A DNA stretch of 64,000 bases, from NCBI RefSeq assembly GCF_009707865.1, contig NZ_WMBA01000016.1:1-64000 (forward strand), read 5' to 3'. Under the pieces are notes generated by a model. That model saw only the letters and a list, made by a program, of their open reading frames with translations, did not search any database and was not told the DNA's origin. The DNA comes from Amycolatopsis pithecellobii (GTDB lineage Bacteria > Actinomycetota > Actinomycetes > Mycobacteriales > Pseudonocardiaceae). Of this stretch, positions 24,869-33,111 are shown in pieces. Position 1 is the stretch's first letter. Every line of letters begins with the position of its first letter. The position numbers were made by a program, and so were the translations under genes.

Positions 24869-25881
24869 CGGGCGGGCGGTTGCGGCAGCTGGGCCGTTTC
24901 CTCCGCCTTCCCTCGATCGGCGTGACCCTTGCTGTGGTCTTGCTGGGCGTAGTCAGTGGTTCGGACCAAACCTCGGCAGCGCGCATCGGCGTCATGCTGA
25001 CCGTCGGCGTGCTTTTTCATGTCGGTGTCTATGTACTGAACGACATCGTCGACGTGGACCTCGACCGCACCGATCCTCGCCGCGCGGGCGCACCGCTCAT
25101 GGCGGGAACGGTTTCGACACCCGTCGCGTACGGAGTCGTAGTGCTGTGCCTGCTGGTGGCTTTCGTACTGCCGGCCGCGACGGTGAACGCGACAACGTTC
25201 ATCTGCCTCATCGCCGCGACCGCCGGGCTGGCGGTTTATGACGTCTTCGGTAAGCGCTTTCCGTTTCCGCCCTTGACCGACCTCGCGCAAGGCGCCGGAT
25301 GGGGATTCCTGTTGCTGGCCGGGTGTGCGGCGAATGGCCCGATCAATGCGGCGGCGGTGCTGCTGTCCTGTTCCATCGCCGCTTACGTGATGGTGGTGAC
25401 CGGAATCCCCGCCGGGCTGCGTGATCTGCCCAACGACGCACGGCATGGGGCCAGGACGACGGCACTGATGTTCGTCCGTGCCCAGGAAATGCCCGCCGAA
25501 CTGCCCCGTCCCTATGTCGCGTACGGCCTGGCGGTGAACGGAATCTCCGTGACAACCGGCGTGGCGGGAATGGCGATCCTACCCGGGCGCACCGAAGTGG
25601 GTATCGCGATCGCGGTGCTGGGTCAACTGGTGAGCATGGCCGCACTCTGGCGCGGTACCTGGTATTACCGGCCCGATCAGGCCGGCGCCCGGCTTGGACT
25701 GCTCTACGTGCTCCTGCCTTGGTCATCGTTGCTGGTCGCGGCATTTACGCGGTACGGCGTGTGGCCCGCGTTGCTCGCGGCGGTATTTCCCTTGCTGCCG
25801 TGGCTCGGCAGCCGGATCGTCCAGTCGATTCTCGCCGGATCTTCCGAATGGACCGGCGCAGGTGATCCCGATGCGGGTTGA
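24865..25881 (+). CDS. UbiA-family membrane prenyltransferase, first copy
   Basis: Membrane enzyme of 338 residues with eight or nine helices. Both Mg-binding Asp motifs of UbiA enzymes are intact: NDIVDVDLDRTDPRRAGAPL and DLPNDARHGARTT. Family members transfer isoprenoid chains to aromatic rings, glycerol phosphate or other acceptors; the acceptor cannot be predicted. GTG 24865 overlaps the NACHT stop by 4 bp, and a TTG at 24856 is the alternative. The next UbiA gene overlaps by 11 bp. Two different UbiA genes in tandem suggest two successive steps or a heteromeric unit. Confidence 0.88.
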   Translation: MTGGRLRQLGRFLRLPSIGVTLAVVLLGVVSGSDQTSAARIGVMLTVGVLFHVGVYVLNDIVDVDLDRTDPRRAGAPLMAGTVSTPVAYGVVVLCLLVAFVLPAATVNATTFICLIAATAGLAVYDVFGKRFPFPPLTDLAQGAGWGFLLLAGCAANGPINAAAVLLSCSIAAYVMVVTGIPAGLRDLPNDARHGARTTALMFVRAQEMPAELPRPYVAYGLAVNGISVTTGVAGMAILPGRTEVGIAIAVLGQLVSMAALWRGTWYYRPDQAGARLGLLYVLLPWSSLLVAAFTRYGVWPALLAAVFPLLPWLGSRIVQSILAGSSEWTGAGDPDAG

Positions 25882-26764
25882 GCAGTCCTTTCGTCGGCAG
25901 TTCACGCGCAGCGTGGCCGCGTACATGACATTGTTGCGGGTGAGGAGCTGTCTGAGCGCCGGGCTCCTTTTCGTGCTCGGGGCGCTGTCGCGGGCGGGTG
26001 CGGTTTCGCTCGCGCACCTGGCGATCGGCGCGGCGGCGGTCTGTTTCGCCGTGGCACAGGCAAATGTGGTGAACGACATCGTGGACCGCCGGGTGGACGC
26101 GATCGACCAGCCGTGGCGGCCGTTGCCGGGCGGGACGATCTCGCTCCGCTCGGCCTGGGTGTCCTATGTGGTCTGTTGTGCCTCGACCGGCTGCCTCGGC
26201 TGGTTGGCGAGCCCGGACCTCGGGCTGTGGGCGATCGTGATGGTCGCCCTTTCAGGGGTTTATTCGTGGTGGCTGAAATCCACGGTATTGCTGGGCAATA
26301 TCGTGATCGGGCTGATGGCCACGAGTCCCTTGCTGATCGGGGCGCGGCTGGCCACCGGGCTGGGCGGGGAGCTGGCGGTCAAGGCACTGGCGATCTGCGT
26401 GTCCATGTGGTCGTTCGAGGTGGTCAAAACGGCCAGGGACGCGCACGGTGACGCGGCCGGGGGACTGCGGACCGTGGCCACCCGCCTCGGCGTCGATCGT
26501 GCCGTGCGGCTGGGCATCCGGCTGTGTGAGTTCGCCGGTGTGCCGGCCGCCGGCGCTGCTTTCCTGTCGCCACAAGGAGCGGCGTTCGGTGTGGTCTTCG
26601 TGGTTTTCGTCGTGTTTCCGATAGTCAGGTTCTACCATAGGGAGATGCTGGTGTCGTCGACGTTTTCCGCGAGTGACGCGATGAACTTGTTCGCCGTCAT
26701 GAGCAGGACATGGAAGTTCGGCTTCCTCGCGCTCGCTGTGTCCGTTGTGGACATCGACCTGTGA
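25871..26764 (+). CDS. UbiA-family membrane prenyltransferase, second copy
   Basis: Membrane enzyme of 297 residues, only distantly similar to its neighbour. It retains NDIVDRRVDAIDQPWRPLPGG (first Asp motif followed by the Arg-Pro of the geranylgeranylglyceryl-phosphate/chlorophyll synthase branch) and KTARDAHGDAAGGLRTVATR (second motif). Eight or so helices span the chain. ATG 25871 lies inside the end of the preceding gene, and its stop overlaps the oxidoreductase start by 4 bp. Both motifs being intact argues that this enzyme is active. Confidence 0.88.
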   Translation: MRVEQSFRRQFTRSVAAYMTLLRVRSCLSAGLLFVLGALSRAGAVSLAHLAIGAAAVCFAVAQANVVNDIVDRRVDAIDQPWRPLPGGTISLRSAWVSYVVCCASTGCLGWLASPDLGLWAIVMVALSGVYSWWLKSTVLLGNIVIGLMATSPLLIGARLATGLGGELAVKALAICVSMWSFEVVKTARDAHGDAAGGLRTVATRLGVDRAVRLGIRLCEFAGVPAAGAAFLSPQGAAFGVVFVVFVVFPIVRFYHREMLVSSTFSASDAMNLFAVMSRTWKFGFLALAVSVVDIDL

Positions 26765-28050
26765 AGCGCGCGGTTGTTGTCGGAAGTGGCATCTCCGGCC
26801 TGGCGGCGGCCTGGAAACTGACCAGGCAGGGCTGGCAGGTCACGGTTCTCGAGCGGGACCAGTGGATCGGTGGCCGCGTGCGGCGAGTCGCCTACGAGGG
26901 CATGGACATCGACGTCGGCGCCGCCTTCGTCACCGACTTCTATTTCCACGCCAGAAAGATCATGCGGGAAATCGGCCTCGAAAACGAACTGGTGCGATTC
27001 TCGCTGGACTCCGCTGTCGAGCACGACGGGAAGCTGAAATCGTTGTGGCCATTACCGGAGATGGTGGCGGAAGGCCTGCTGCCGGTCACGGCGTTGGTCC
27101 GGCTCGCGGCCGGCACGATGACCTTGGCGCCGAAATGGTTGTCGTTGAATCCGGGGGATCTGGATGCCGGGATCGCGTACGACGACGAGACTGCGCAATC
27201 GTGGTCGGAGCGAGTGTATGGCGCCGAGGTGACCGAGCGGGTGATCAAACCCTTGTTGCGCGGAGTCGTGCACTGGGACGCGGAAACGACGTCCCGTGCG
27301 GTGTTGTTCGCGATGTTGAAGGCTTTTCTGGCCCATCCACGGGCTTACGTGCCGCGCACGGGAATGGCGGCGCTACCGCTGGCGATGGCAGACGGGCTGA
27401 CGGTGCAGACCGGTGCCCGGGTGACCGGGATCGTCCGCAGCGGTACCGGGTGGGCTGTCCACTGTGACCGGGATGGCGGCCCGGAAACGTTCGAGGCCGA
27501 CGCGGTGGTGTGCAGTGCACCTGCGACACAGGTCGCGGACCTGGTGCCGGAACTGTCTCATGTAGACAAAGAGTTCTTCGCCGGCGTCCGGTATTCGAGT
27601 ACCGCGGTGGCAGTGGTCAAGGTCGATGGCAAGCCGGACACGTTGCGGAAATCCGTCTGGTTCACGATGCAAGACCAGTCGTCCATTGTGGGCATGACCC
27701 CGTACTTGTTCCGGGACGACGATCGGGACTACTCGATCGTCCGGATATCGCTGTCCGATCCGGCTTACCGCGGCAACGCCGGAATGTCGGACGGTGAACT
27801 GGGGCAGTTCGTCATCGACTCGGCGCGGCGCATGCCGCAGCTTTCCACGCTCCTGCGTTCCGGCAGCGTGGTCGGCTTGGCCCGCTGGCCCGAAGCCCTG
27901 CCGGTGTTCGACGTCGGCCACCTGAAAAAAGTGCGGTCCTGGCGATCCCGGAATTCCGGCTCACTGGTATTCGCGGGCGACTACCTGCGCGGGCCGTACT
28001 TGGAAGGCGCGGTCCGCAGCGGGTTGGAGGCCGCCGCACGGCTCGGCTGA
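26761..28050 (+). CDS. FAD-dependent amine oxidase/desaturase-like oxidoreductase
   Basis: Flavoprotein of 429 residues. The N-terminal dinucleotide fold VVVGSGISGLAAAWKL and the following VLERDQWIGGRVRRV are standard for the amine oxidase, protoporphyrinogen oxidase and phytoene desaturase superfamily. The C terminus (SGSLVFAGDYLRGPYLEGAV) is the FAD-binding end of the same fold. It probably oxidises or reduces an isoprenoid product of the two UbiA enzymes. GTG 26761 overlaps the preceding stop. It ends one base from the convergent sirtuin gene, closing the operon. Confidence 0.88.
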   Translation: MKRAVVVGSGISGLAAAWKLTRQGWQVTVLERDQWIGGRVRRVAYEGMDIDVGAAFVTDFYFHARKIMREIGLENELVRFSLDSAVEHDGKLKSLWPLPEMVAEGLLPVTALVRLAAGTMTLAPKWLSLNPGDLDAGIAYDDETAQSWSERVYGAEVTERVIKPLLRGVVHWDAETTSRAVLFAMLKAFLAHPRAYVPRTGMAALPLAMADGLTVQTGARVTGIVRSGTGWAVHCDRDGGPETFEADAVVCSAPATQVADLVPELSHVDKEFFAGVRYSSTAVAVVKVDGKPDTLRKSVWFTMQDQSSIVGMTPYLFRDDDRDYSIVRISLSDPAYRGNAGMSDGELGQFVIDSARRMPQLSTLLRSGSVVGLARWPEALPVFDVGHLKKVRSWRSRNSGSLVFAGDYLRGPYLEGAVRSGLEAAARLG

Positions 28051-28051
28051 G

Positions 28052-28927
28052 TCAGGCCAGGCGCTGCGCCAGTTCGGTCAGCGCCTGCCCGAGCGGAAGG
28101 TCCACCCGCACCTGGGCATGCGCGTCGCCGCGGGTCCGGCCCTTGTTGACGATCACCACCGGCTTCCCGGATTTGGCCGCGTGGCGCACGAAACGCAAGC
28201 CGGACATGACCGTCAACGACGAGCCCAGGACCAGCAGGGCGCGAGCCTCGTCGACCATCCGGTAGCACTCGCCGACCCGCACCGGGGGTACGTTCTCGCC
28301 GAAGAACACCACGTCCGGCTTCAGCACACCCGAACCGCACGCGTCACACGAGACCAGCCGGAACTCGCGAACCACATCGTCGGGCAGATCGACGTCACCG
28401 TCCGGGTTGACCTGCGTGGCGTCGGCGGTGAACCCCGGATTCGCCGCCCGCAACCGGCGGTCGAGAAGCTCGCGGTCACTGAACTGGCGGCAGTCGAGGC
28501 ACACCACGCGATCCAGGCTGCCGTGCAGTTCGATCACCTCGCCGGTGCCTGCCGACTGGTGCAGCCCGTCGACGTTCTGCGTGATGACCCCCGACACGAA
28601 CCCGCTCGCCCGCAACGCCGACACCGCCCGGTGCCCGGCGTTGGGCCGCGCCCGCGCGATCAGCCGCCAGCCGAGATGGCTGCGCGCCCAGTACCGGCGG
28701 CGGCCTTCCTCGCTGGTCACGAACTCCTGGTAGGTCATCGGGCTGTGCCGCCGCAGGCTGCCTTCGGTGCCGCGATAGTCCGGGATCCCGGATTCGGTGG
28801 ACAGCCCCGCGCCGCTCAGAACCACCACGTCACCTTCGGCGACGACACGCACGACCTCGTGCAGCTCGGTCGTGCGTGGCAGGGGCTCACCCTTGGGGGT
28901 CCAGCTCAGGGTCGGTTTCGTGCGCAC
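28052..28927 (-). CDS. Sir2-family NAD-dependent protein deacylase (class II)
   Basis: Sirtuin of 291 residues. NAD-binding GAGLSTESGIPDYRG, the catalytic region ITQNVDGLHQSAG ... ELHG with active-site His, and two zinc-binding CxxC pairs (CLDC, CDAC) are all present. The GAGLSTESGIPDYR form and the long spacer place it in the SIRT4-like class II group. It removes acyl groups from Lys with NAD. It is a stand-alone housekeeping-type sirtuin and lacks the fusion or neighbours of Sir2 defence proteins, although it converges on the NACHT operon with one base between. Confidence 0.93.
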   Translation of the reverse strand: MRTKPTLSWTPKGEPLPRTTELHEVVRVVAEGDVVVLSGAGLSTESGIPDYRGTEGSLRRHSPMTYQEFVTSEEGRRRYWARSHLGWRLIARARPNAGHRAVSALRASGFVSGVITQNVDGLHQSAGTGEVIELHGSLDRVVCLDCRQFSDRELLDRRLRAANPGFTADATQVNPDGDVDLPDDVVREFRLVSCDACGSGVLKPDVVFFGENVPPVRVGECYRMVDEARALLVLGSSLTVMSGLRFVRHAAKSGKPVVIVNKGRTRGDAHAQVRVDLPLGQALTELAQRLA

Positions 28928-29022
28928 GACACCAGCTTACGGGCCACCCGGGCGGGCGAGGTGCAGTCCATTGTGGATCGGTTCGCCGTGCGCGCCCGCG
29001 TGGTTGGGGCCACAATTTCGCC

Positions 29023-29145
29023 ATGCCAGGTGGGGAGCAGGAGCCGACACCCGTCTTCGACGCGGTGGTGGCGAGCGTGCAGGCAACCGCGGGTACCGAA
29101 GCGGAGGTCGAGGAGCAGGACACAAGCCAGGCGGGTATCCGCTGA
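29023..29145 (+). CDS. Possible 40-residue acidic peptide
   Basis: ATG 29023 opens a 40-residue frame (MPGGEQEPTPVFDAVVASVQ, then Ala/Glu/Gln-rich). CACAAT ends six bases before the ATG, which could make it leaderless; no Shine-Dalgarno is seen. It has no Cys and only a modest Ser/Thr content, so a RiPP precursor is not indicated. It may be chance. Confidence 0.25.
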   Translation: MPGGEQEPTPVFDAVVASVQATAGTEAEVEEQDTSQAGIR

Positions 29146-29169
29146 TCAGTGACTGTCTACAGTGGACGA

Positions 29170-29592
29170 TCAGTGGCCGCTGCGGATGCAGGCCAGTACG
29201 CCGTTGAGGCTCGGCAGCCAGCGGTGATGGGTGTCCGGGGGGACGATCCAGTGGGTCAGCTGGTTCGGGTTCCGGTCACCGGGCAACGGGATCATGGTGC
29301 CCGCCGTCAGCACTCGTACGCCGGAGGGCAGCGAGTCGGGGGCGAGGACATCGGCTTCGACCAGCAGCATCACGACGGCGCCGTGCTTGGTCGGTACGGC
29401 CAGCGCCGGTCCGTCGCACCCCTGCCGGGCCAGGTTGGGCAGCACCCGGTCCGCCATCGGACGGGGAATCGCGATCGCGCCGATGCCCGAGCCGGTGACC
29501 AGGGCGAGGCCGCCGTTGTGCCATCCCACGGGCCAGCCGAAGACCCGCCGGTAGTCGGGTGTGGCCGGGCCGGCGTCTTGCTGAATGGTCAT
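29170..29592 (-). CDS. Conserved hypothetical protein, primase/polymerase-like small domain
   Basis: Soluble protein of 140 residues. It contains PDYRRVFGWPVGWHNGGLAL, VLPNLARQGCDGPALAV and HWIVPPDTHHRWLPSLNGVL, a set of segments found in short actinobacterial proteins related to the N-terminal part of bifunctional primase/polymerase domains. No catalytic acidic pair is obvious, so activity is doubtful. ATG 29592 is chosen because GGAGGG lies 6 bases upstream; two earlier Met codons are too close to or upstream of that site. Its promoter region holds the TetR operator at 29635, so it may be coregulated. Confidence 0.65.
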   Translation of the reverse strand: MTIQQDAGPATPDYRRVFGWPVGWHNGGLALVTGSGIGAIAIPRPMADRVLPNLARQGCDGPALAVPTKHGAVVMLLVEADVLAPDSLPSGVRVLTAGTMIPLPGDRNPNQLTHWIVPPDTHHRWLPSLNGVLACIRSGH

Positions 29593-29634
29593 GATCATCC
29601 CTCCGGCACGCATCGTCGATCGCCGACTTCCACT

Positions 29635-29652
29635 CTAACGGCACTGAGTGCC
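29635..29652. promoter_or_regulatory. TetR operator, upstream copy
   Basis: CTAACGGCACTGAGTGCC contains the palindrome GGCACT-G-AGTGCC in the divergent gap between the hypothetical gene (start 29592) and the TetR gene (start 29684). Its exact 18-base reverse complement occurs at 30417-30434 after the TetR gene. Confidence 0.7.
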
Positions 29653-29683
29653 TCTAGCAACCGTGCCTGCTAACTTCGATGGC

Positions 29684-30409
29684 ATGTCCGTCAAGTCCCG
29701 GCAAGCGCCGCGTCCCCGTGCCGGCCGCACCTCGGCAGGCCGTCGCAGGCTGCGGCACGCGCTGACCGTCGCGGCGATCGATCTGTTCCTCGAGCAGGGA
29801 TACGACGCGACCACGGTCGACGAGATCGCGGCGGCGGCCGATGTCGGCAGGCGCACCTTCTTCCGGTACTTCCGGTCGAAGGAGGACGCGATCTTCCCCG
29901 ACCACGAGGATGTGCTCGGTGACATCGAGCACGCGCTGGCCACGGCGGCGCCGGAGGACAACCCCGTCGCGGTCGCGTGCGCGGCGGTGCGCCTCGTGCT
30001 CGACTACTACGTCGCGGACCCGGACGTGTCGGTGAAACGCTTTGCGCTCACCAGAACCGTGCCCTCGCTCCGCGACCGCGAAGTGGCGACCGTCGACCGG
30101 TACCAGCGCGTGTTCGCCCGCTATCTGCGGGAGCGGTTCGAGGCCGCCGGTGATCCCATGGCCGGGCTGAGGGCGTCCGTCGCCGCGGCCGCGGTCGCGG
30201 CGGCGAACAACCACGTGCTGCGGCGGTGGTTGCGCAGCGAGGGGAAGACCGATATCCAAGCCGACGCCACCGAGGCGTTCCGGCTGGTGACCGACGCGTT
30301 CCCGATGCCGGCGCAGCCGGGCGGGCAGACGGTCGTCGCGGTGATGGAGTCGTCGGCTTCGATGGCGGAGGTCATGCGACAGATCTCGGCGGCGCTTCGC
30401 CCCGGCTGA
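29684..30409 (+). CDS. TetR-family transcriptional regulator
   Basis: Regulator of 241 residues. The N-terminal helix-turn-helix (AAIDLFLEQGYDATTVDEIAAA ... VGRRTFFRYFRSKEDAI) is a typical TetR DNA-binding domain with an Arg-rich tail before it. The C-terminal ligand domain is not assignable to a ligand. ATG 29684 is preferred over an upstream start that would cover the operator. Identical palindromes lie immediately before and after the gene, so autoregulation is likely. The divergent hypothetical gene is the most direct target. Confidence 0.92.
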   Translation: MSVKSRQAPRPRAGRTSAGRRRLRHALTVAAIDLFLEQGYDATTVDEIAAAADVGRRTFFRYFRSKEDAIFPDHEDVLGDIEHALATAAPEDNPVAVACAAVRLVLDYYVADPDVSVKRFALTRTVPSLRDREVATVDRYQRVFARYLRERFEAAGDPMAGLRASVAAAAVAAANNHVLRRWLRSEGKTDIQADATEAFRLVTDAFPMPAQPGGQTVVAVMESSASMAEVMRQISAALRPG

Positions 30410-30416
30410 GCCGGCT

Positions 30417-30434
30417 GGCACTCAGTGCCGTTAG
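30417..30434. promoter_or_regulatory. TetR operator, downstream copy
   Basis: GGCACTCAGTGCCGTTAG, the exact reverse complement of 29635-29652, starts seven bases after the TetR stop. It lies between two convergent genes, so it has no obvious promoter to control; a lost target gene or DNA looping are possible explanations. Confidence 0.6.
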
Positions 30435-30492
30435 CTGGCCTGCGATTCGACGTCGATGCTGCGCGAGGAAGACGCCCAGGGTGCCCCGCCGA

Positions 30493-31113
30493 TCAGCGCG
30501 GCACGGTCTGGGTGATCCGCCACAGCCGGCGTGGCAGGTCACCCTCGGTGAACTCGCGGACCTCCACCAGCCGCCATCCTTCGGCCAGCGCGTCGACCAG
30601 TTCGCGGGAGAAGAAGTGCACCGCGAAACCGCCGTTTTCGTAGATGTCGTCGCCGTGGGCGAGGCCGGTGCCGTAGTGGGGATCGCCGGTGTGCCGCACC
30701 GTGTGGACGAAGATGCCGCCAGGACGCAGCACGCGGCGGACCTCTCCGGTCAGCGCCGAGATTTCCGCTGTGCTCAGCGCCAGGCACAAGAGCGTGTGGG
30801 CGAACACTGCGTCGACATCGGCGTCGGGCAACGGCAGTGGATCGCGGACGTCGTGTTCGATGGTGTGCACGGCCAGGCCCGCGGCCGCCGCGCGCAGCTG
30901 CGTCAGGACGGCGGCACTGAAATCGAGGGCGTGAACGGTGAAACCGCGACGGGCGAAGAGAAGGGCGTCGCGGCCATGCCCGGCACCGAGTTCCAGCACG
31001 GTCGTCGCATTCGCGGACGACGGCGCCGTCCCGTACCTGCCGGGATGATCACGATAGGTGTGCTGCCAGTGCCGGTGTTGTGCGGCCGCCAGTGTGTCAT
31101 CGGGTCCGGTCAT
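30493..31113 (-). CDS. Class I SAM-dependent methyltransferase
   Basis: Methyltransferase of 206 residues. Motif I is VLELGAGHGRDALLFARRGF, motif II/III lies in VHALDFSAAVL and VFAHTLLCLAL, and the segment VRRVLRPGGIFVHTVRHTGD is typical of small-molecule methyltransferases; GLAHGDDIYENGGFAVHFFS resembles tellurite-resistance/thiopurine-type relatives. The substrate is unknown. ATG 31113 has GAGG upstream; longer in-frame starts lack support. Divergent from the MFS exporter gene with 124 bp between. Confidence 0.85.
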   Translation of the reverse strand: MTGPDDTLAAAQHRHWQHTYRDHPGRYGTAPSSANATTVLELGAGHGRDALLFARRGFTVHALDFSAAVLTQLRAAAAGLAVHTIEHDVRDPLPLPDADVDAVFAHTLLCLALSTAEISALTGEVRRVLRPGGIFVHTVRHTGDPHYGTGLAHGDDIYENGGFAVHFFSRELVDALAEGWRLVEVREFTEGDLPRRLWRITQTVPR

Positions 31114-31237
31114 GTCGTGCCTCGTCCGGTGGTGCTCACACCAGCCTGGGCACCGCTGGCTCTTGCCTTGTGCCGACCGATCGGCTGAAATCGTTAGCAA
31201 CCGAAACTGTTGCGCGCGCTAAGTGAGTGGAGGGCAT

Positions 31238-32938
31238 GTGGCCGGGGCGGAGGTACGGGGTGACCGGTACAAGTGGGTGGCGCTGACCAACACGACGATC
31301 GGCGTGCTGCTCGCGACGATCGACTCGTCGATCATGCTGATCGCGATGCCTGACATCTTCCGCGGCATCCAGCTCGATCCGTTGTTGCCGGAGAACAGCT
31401 TCTACCTGCTGTGGATGATCCTCGGCTACCTCGTGACCAGCAGTGTGCTGGTGGTCAGCGTCGGGCGCCTTGGTGACCTGTTCGGCCGCGTGCGGATGTA
31501 CAACCTCGGCTTCGTCATCTACACTTTCGCCTCGCTGCTGCTGACCATCGACTGGATGACCGGGCACGCGGGCGCGATCTGGCTGCTCGTCTGGCGGATC
31601 GTGCAGGGGATCGGCGGCGCGTTCCTGGTCGGCAACTCCGGCGCCATCCTCACCGACGCGTTCCCTGCGCGGCAGCGGGGCCTGGCGCTGGGCATCAACA
31701 ACGTCGCCGGGATCAGCGGCACGTTCATCGGGCTCATTCTCGGCGGGCTGCTCGCGCCGATCAGCTGGCGGCTGGTGTTCCTGATCTCCGTGCCGTGCGG
31801 GGTGTTCGGCGCGGTGTGGGCCTACCGGCGGCTGCACGATCTGTCCCGCCGCTCGGGCGAACCGATCGACTGGCTGGGCAACGTCACGTTCGCGGTCGGG
31901 CTGATCCTCGTGATGGTCGGGATCACGCACGGCATCCAGCCCTACGGCGCGCACACCATGGGCTGGACGAGCCCGCTTGTCGTCGGCACCCTCGCCGGCG
32001 GAGTGGCGCTGCTGATCGCGTTCGGGATCATCGAGACCCGCGTGCCGTTCCCGATGTTCCGCCTGCCGCTGTTCAAGATCCGGGCGTTCACCTTCGGCAC
32101 GCTGTCGACGTTCCTGTCCGCGCTCGGCCGTGGCGGGCTGATGTTCATGCTGATCATCTGGCTGCAGGGGATCTGGCTGCCGCTGCACGGCTACAGCTTC
32201 GAGTCGACACCCCTGTGGGCGGGGATCTACATGGTGCCGCTGACCGTCGGTTTCCTTGCTGCGGGGCCGGTTTCGGGGTACCTGTCCGACCGGTTCGGCG
32301 CCCGGCCGTTCGCCACCACCGGGATGCTCGTGGCCGCGCTGACGTTCGGGCTGCTGGAACTGCTGCCGATCGACTTCCCGTACCCGGCGTTCGCGGGGAT
32401 CCTGTTGCTCAACGGGCTCGCGATGGGCTGTTTCGCGTCGCCGAACCGGGCGGCGGTGATGAACAGCCTGCCGGCGACCGATCGTGGCGCGGGCGGCGGA
32501 ATGAATTCCACTTTCCAGAACTCGGCGCAGGTGTTCTCGATCGGGATCTTCTTCTCGCTGATGATCACCGGACTCGCCGCGACGCTGCCCTCGGCGCTGA
32601 CGTCCGGTCTGTCCGCGCATCACGTGCCGCCCGGCGTGACCGCGCAGCTCGCCGCAAGCCCGCCGGTCTCGGTGCTGTTCGCGGCGTTCCTCGGCTACAA
32701 CCCGATGGAGCATCTGCTCGGCCCCGACGTGATCGCGAAGCTGCCGCCTGCGGACGCGGCCGCGCTGACCGGGCACGCGTTCTTCCCCGGGCTCATCTCG
32801 GGCCCGTTCCAGGCGGGCCTGCACATCGCGTTCGGCTTCGCCATCGCCACCTGCCTGATCGCCGCGGGGGCAAGCGCTTTCCGCGGCGACCGGTATGTGG
32901 CGGGTGAACTGCCGGTACTCGCCAAAAGAGCGTACTGA
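31238..32938 (+). CDS. MFS drug-exporter-like transporter (14-helix type)
   Basis: Major facilitator protein of 566 residues with about 14 membrane helices, matching the DHA2 family. Landmarks are the motif ATIDSSIMLIAMPDIFR in the first helix, GRLGDLFGRVRMYNLGFVIY (motif A) and WRIVQGIGGAFLVGNSGAIL (motif B/C region). GTG 31238 with GGAGG four bases upstream is preferred to GTG 31223. The upstream gap contains TTAGC ... GCTAA half-sites that may bind a TetR repressor. A 100-bp repeat element begins directly after its stop codon. Confidence 0.92.
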   Translation: MAGAEVRGDRYKWVALTNTTIGVLLATIDSSIMLIAMPDIFRGIQLDPLLPENSFYLLWMILGYLVTSSVLVVSVGRLGDLFGRVRMYNLGFVIYTFASLLLTIDWMTGHAGAIWLLVWRIVQGIGGAFLVGNSGAILTDAFPARQRGLALGINNVAGISGTFIGLILGGLLAPISWRLVFLISVPCGVFGAVWAYRRLHDLSRRSGEPIDWLGNVTFAVGLILVMVGITHGIQPYGAHTMGWTSPLVVGTLAGGVALLIAFGIIETRVPFPMFRLPLFKIRAFTFGTLSTFLSALGRGGLMFMLIIWLQGIWLPLHGYSFESTPLWAGIYMVPLTVGFLAAGPVSGYLSDRFGARPFATTGMLVAALTFGLLELLPIDFPYPAFAGILLLNGLAMGCFASPNRAAVMNSLPATDRGAGGGMNSTFQNSAQVFSIGIFFSLMITGLAATLPSALTSGLSAHHVPPGVTAQLAASPPVSVLFAAFLGYNPMEHLLGPDVIAKLPPADAAALTGHAFFPGLISGPFQAGLHIAFGFAIATCLIAAGASAFRGDRYVAGELPVLAKRAY

Positions 32939-33038
32939 GCCGTTCGTGACCAATCCGACCACAGTCACGGCTATCCGGCTTGCGTGGCAACGGTTACGTG
33001 CTGCTCGGGGTCTGCCTACTTTTGGCCGGATTGGTAAC
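32939..33038 (+). mobile_element. 100-bp miniature inverted-repeat element, copy 1
   Basis: Starts with GCCGTTCGTGACCAATCCG and ends with CGGATTGGTAAC, giving near-perfect 12-bp terminal inverted repeats. Same length and ends as copies at 44195 and 54768; the middle is the most diverged of the three. It begins at the base after the MFS stop codon. It has no coding capacity. Confidence 0.75.
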
Positions 33039-33111
33039 GCCCAGAAGTCCCTCGCCGACTGATCATCGTCAGCGCGTGTCCAAACGCGACAGTCCTAACC
33101 GGTGAGGGGTT

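Noticed and set aside
28052-28927. Sir2 protein as a defence gene linked to the NACHT operon
   Set aside because: It is a complete class II sirtuin with zinc Cys pairs and no extra domain, on the opposite strand with its own promoter side. Stand-alone sirtuins of this type are metabolic.
29023-29145. RiPP precursor peptide
   Set aside because: No Cys, no core-like repeats and no modifying enzyme nearby; kept only as a low-confidence small frame.
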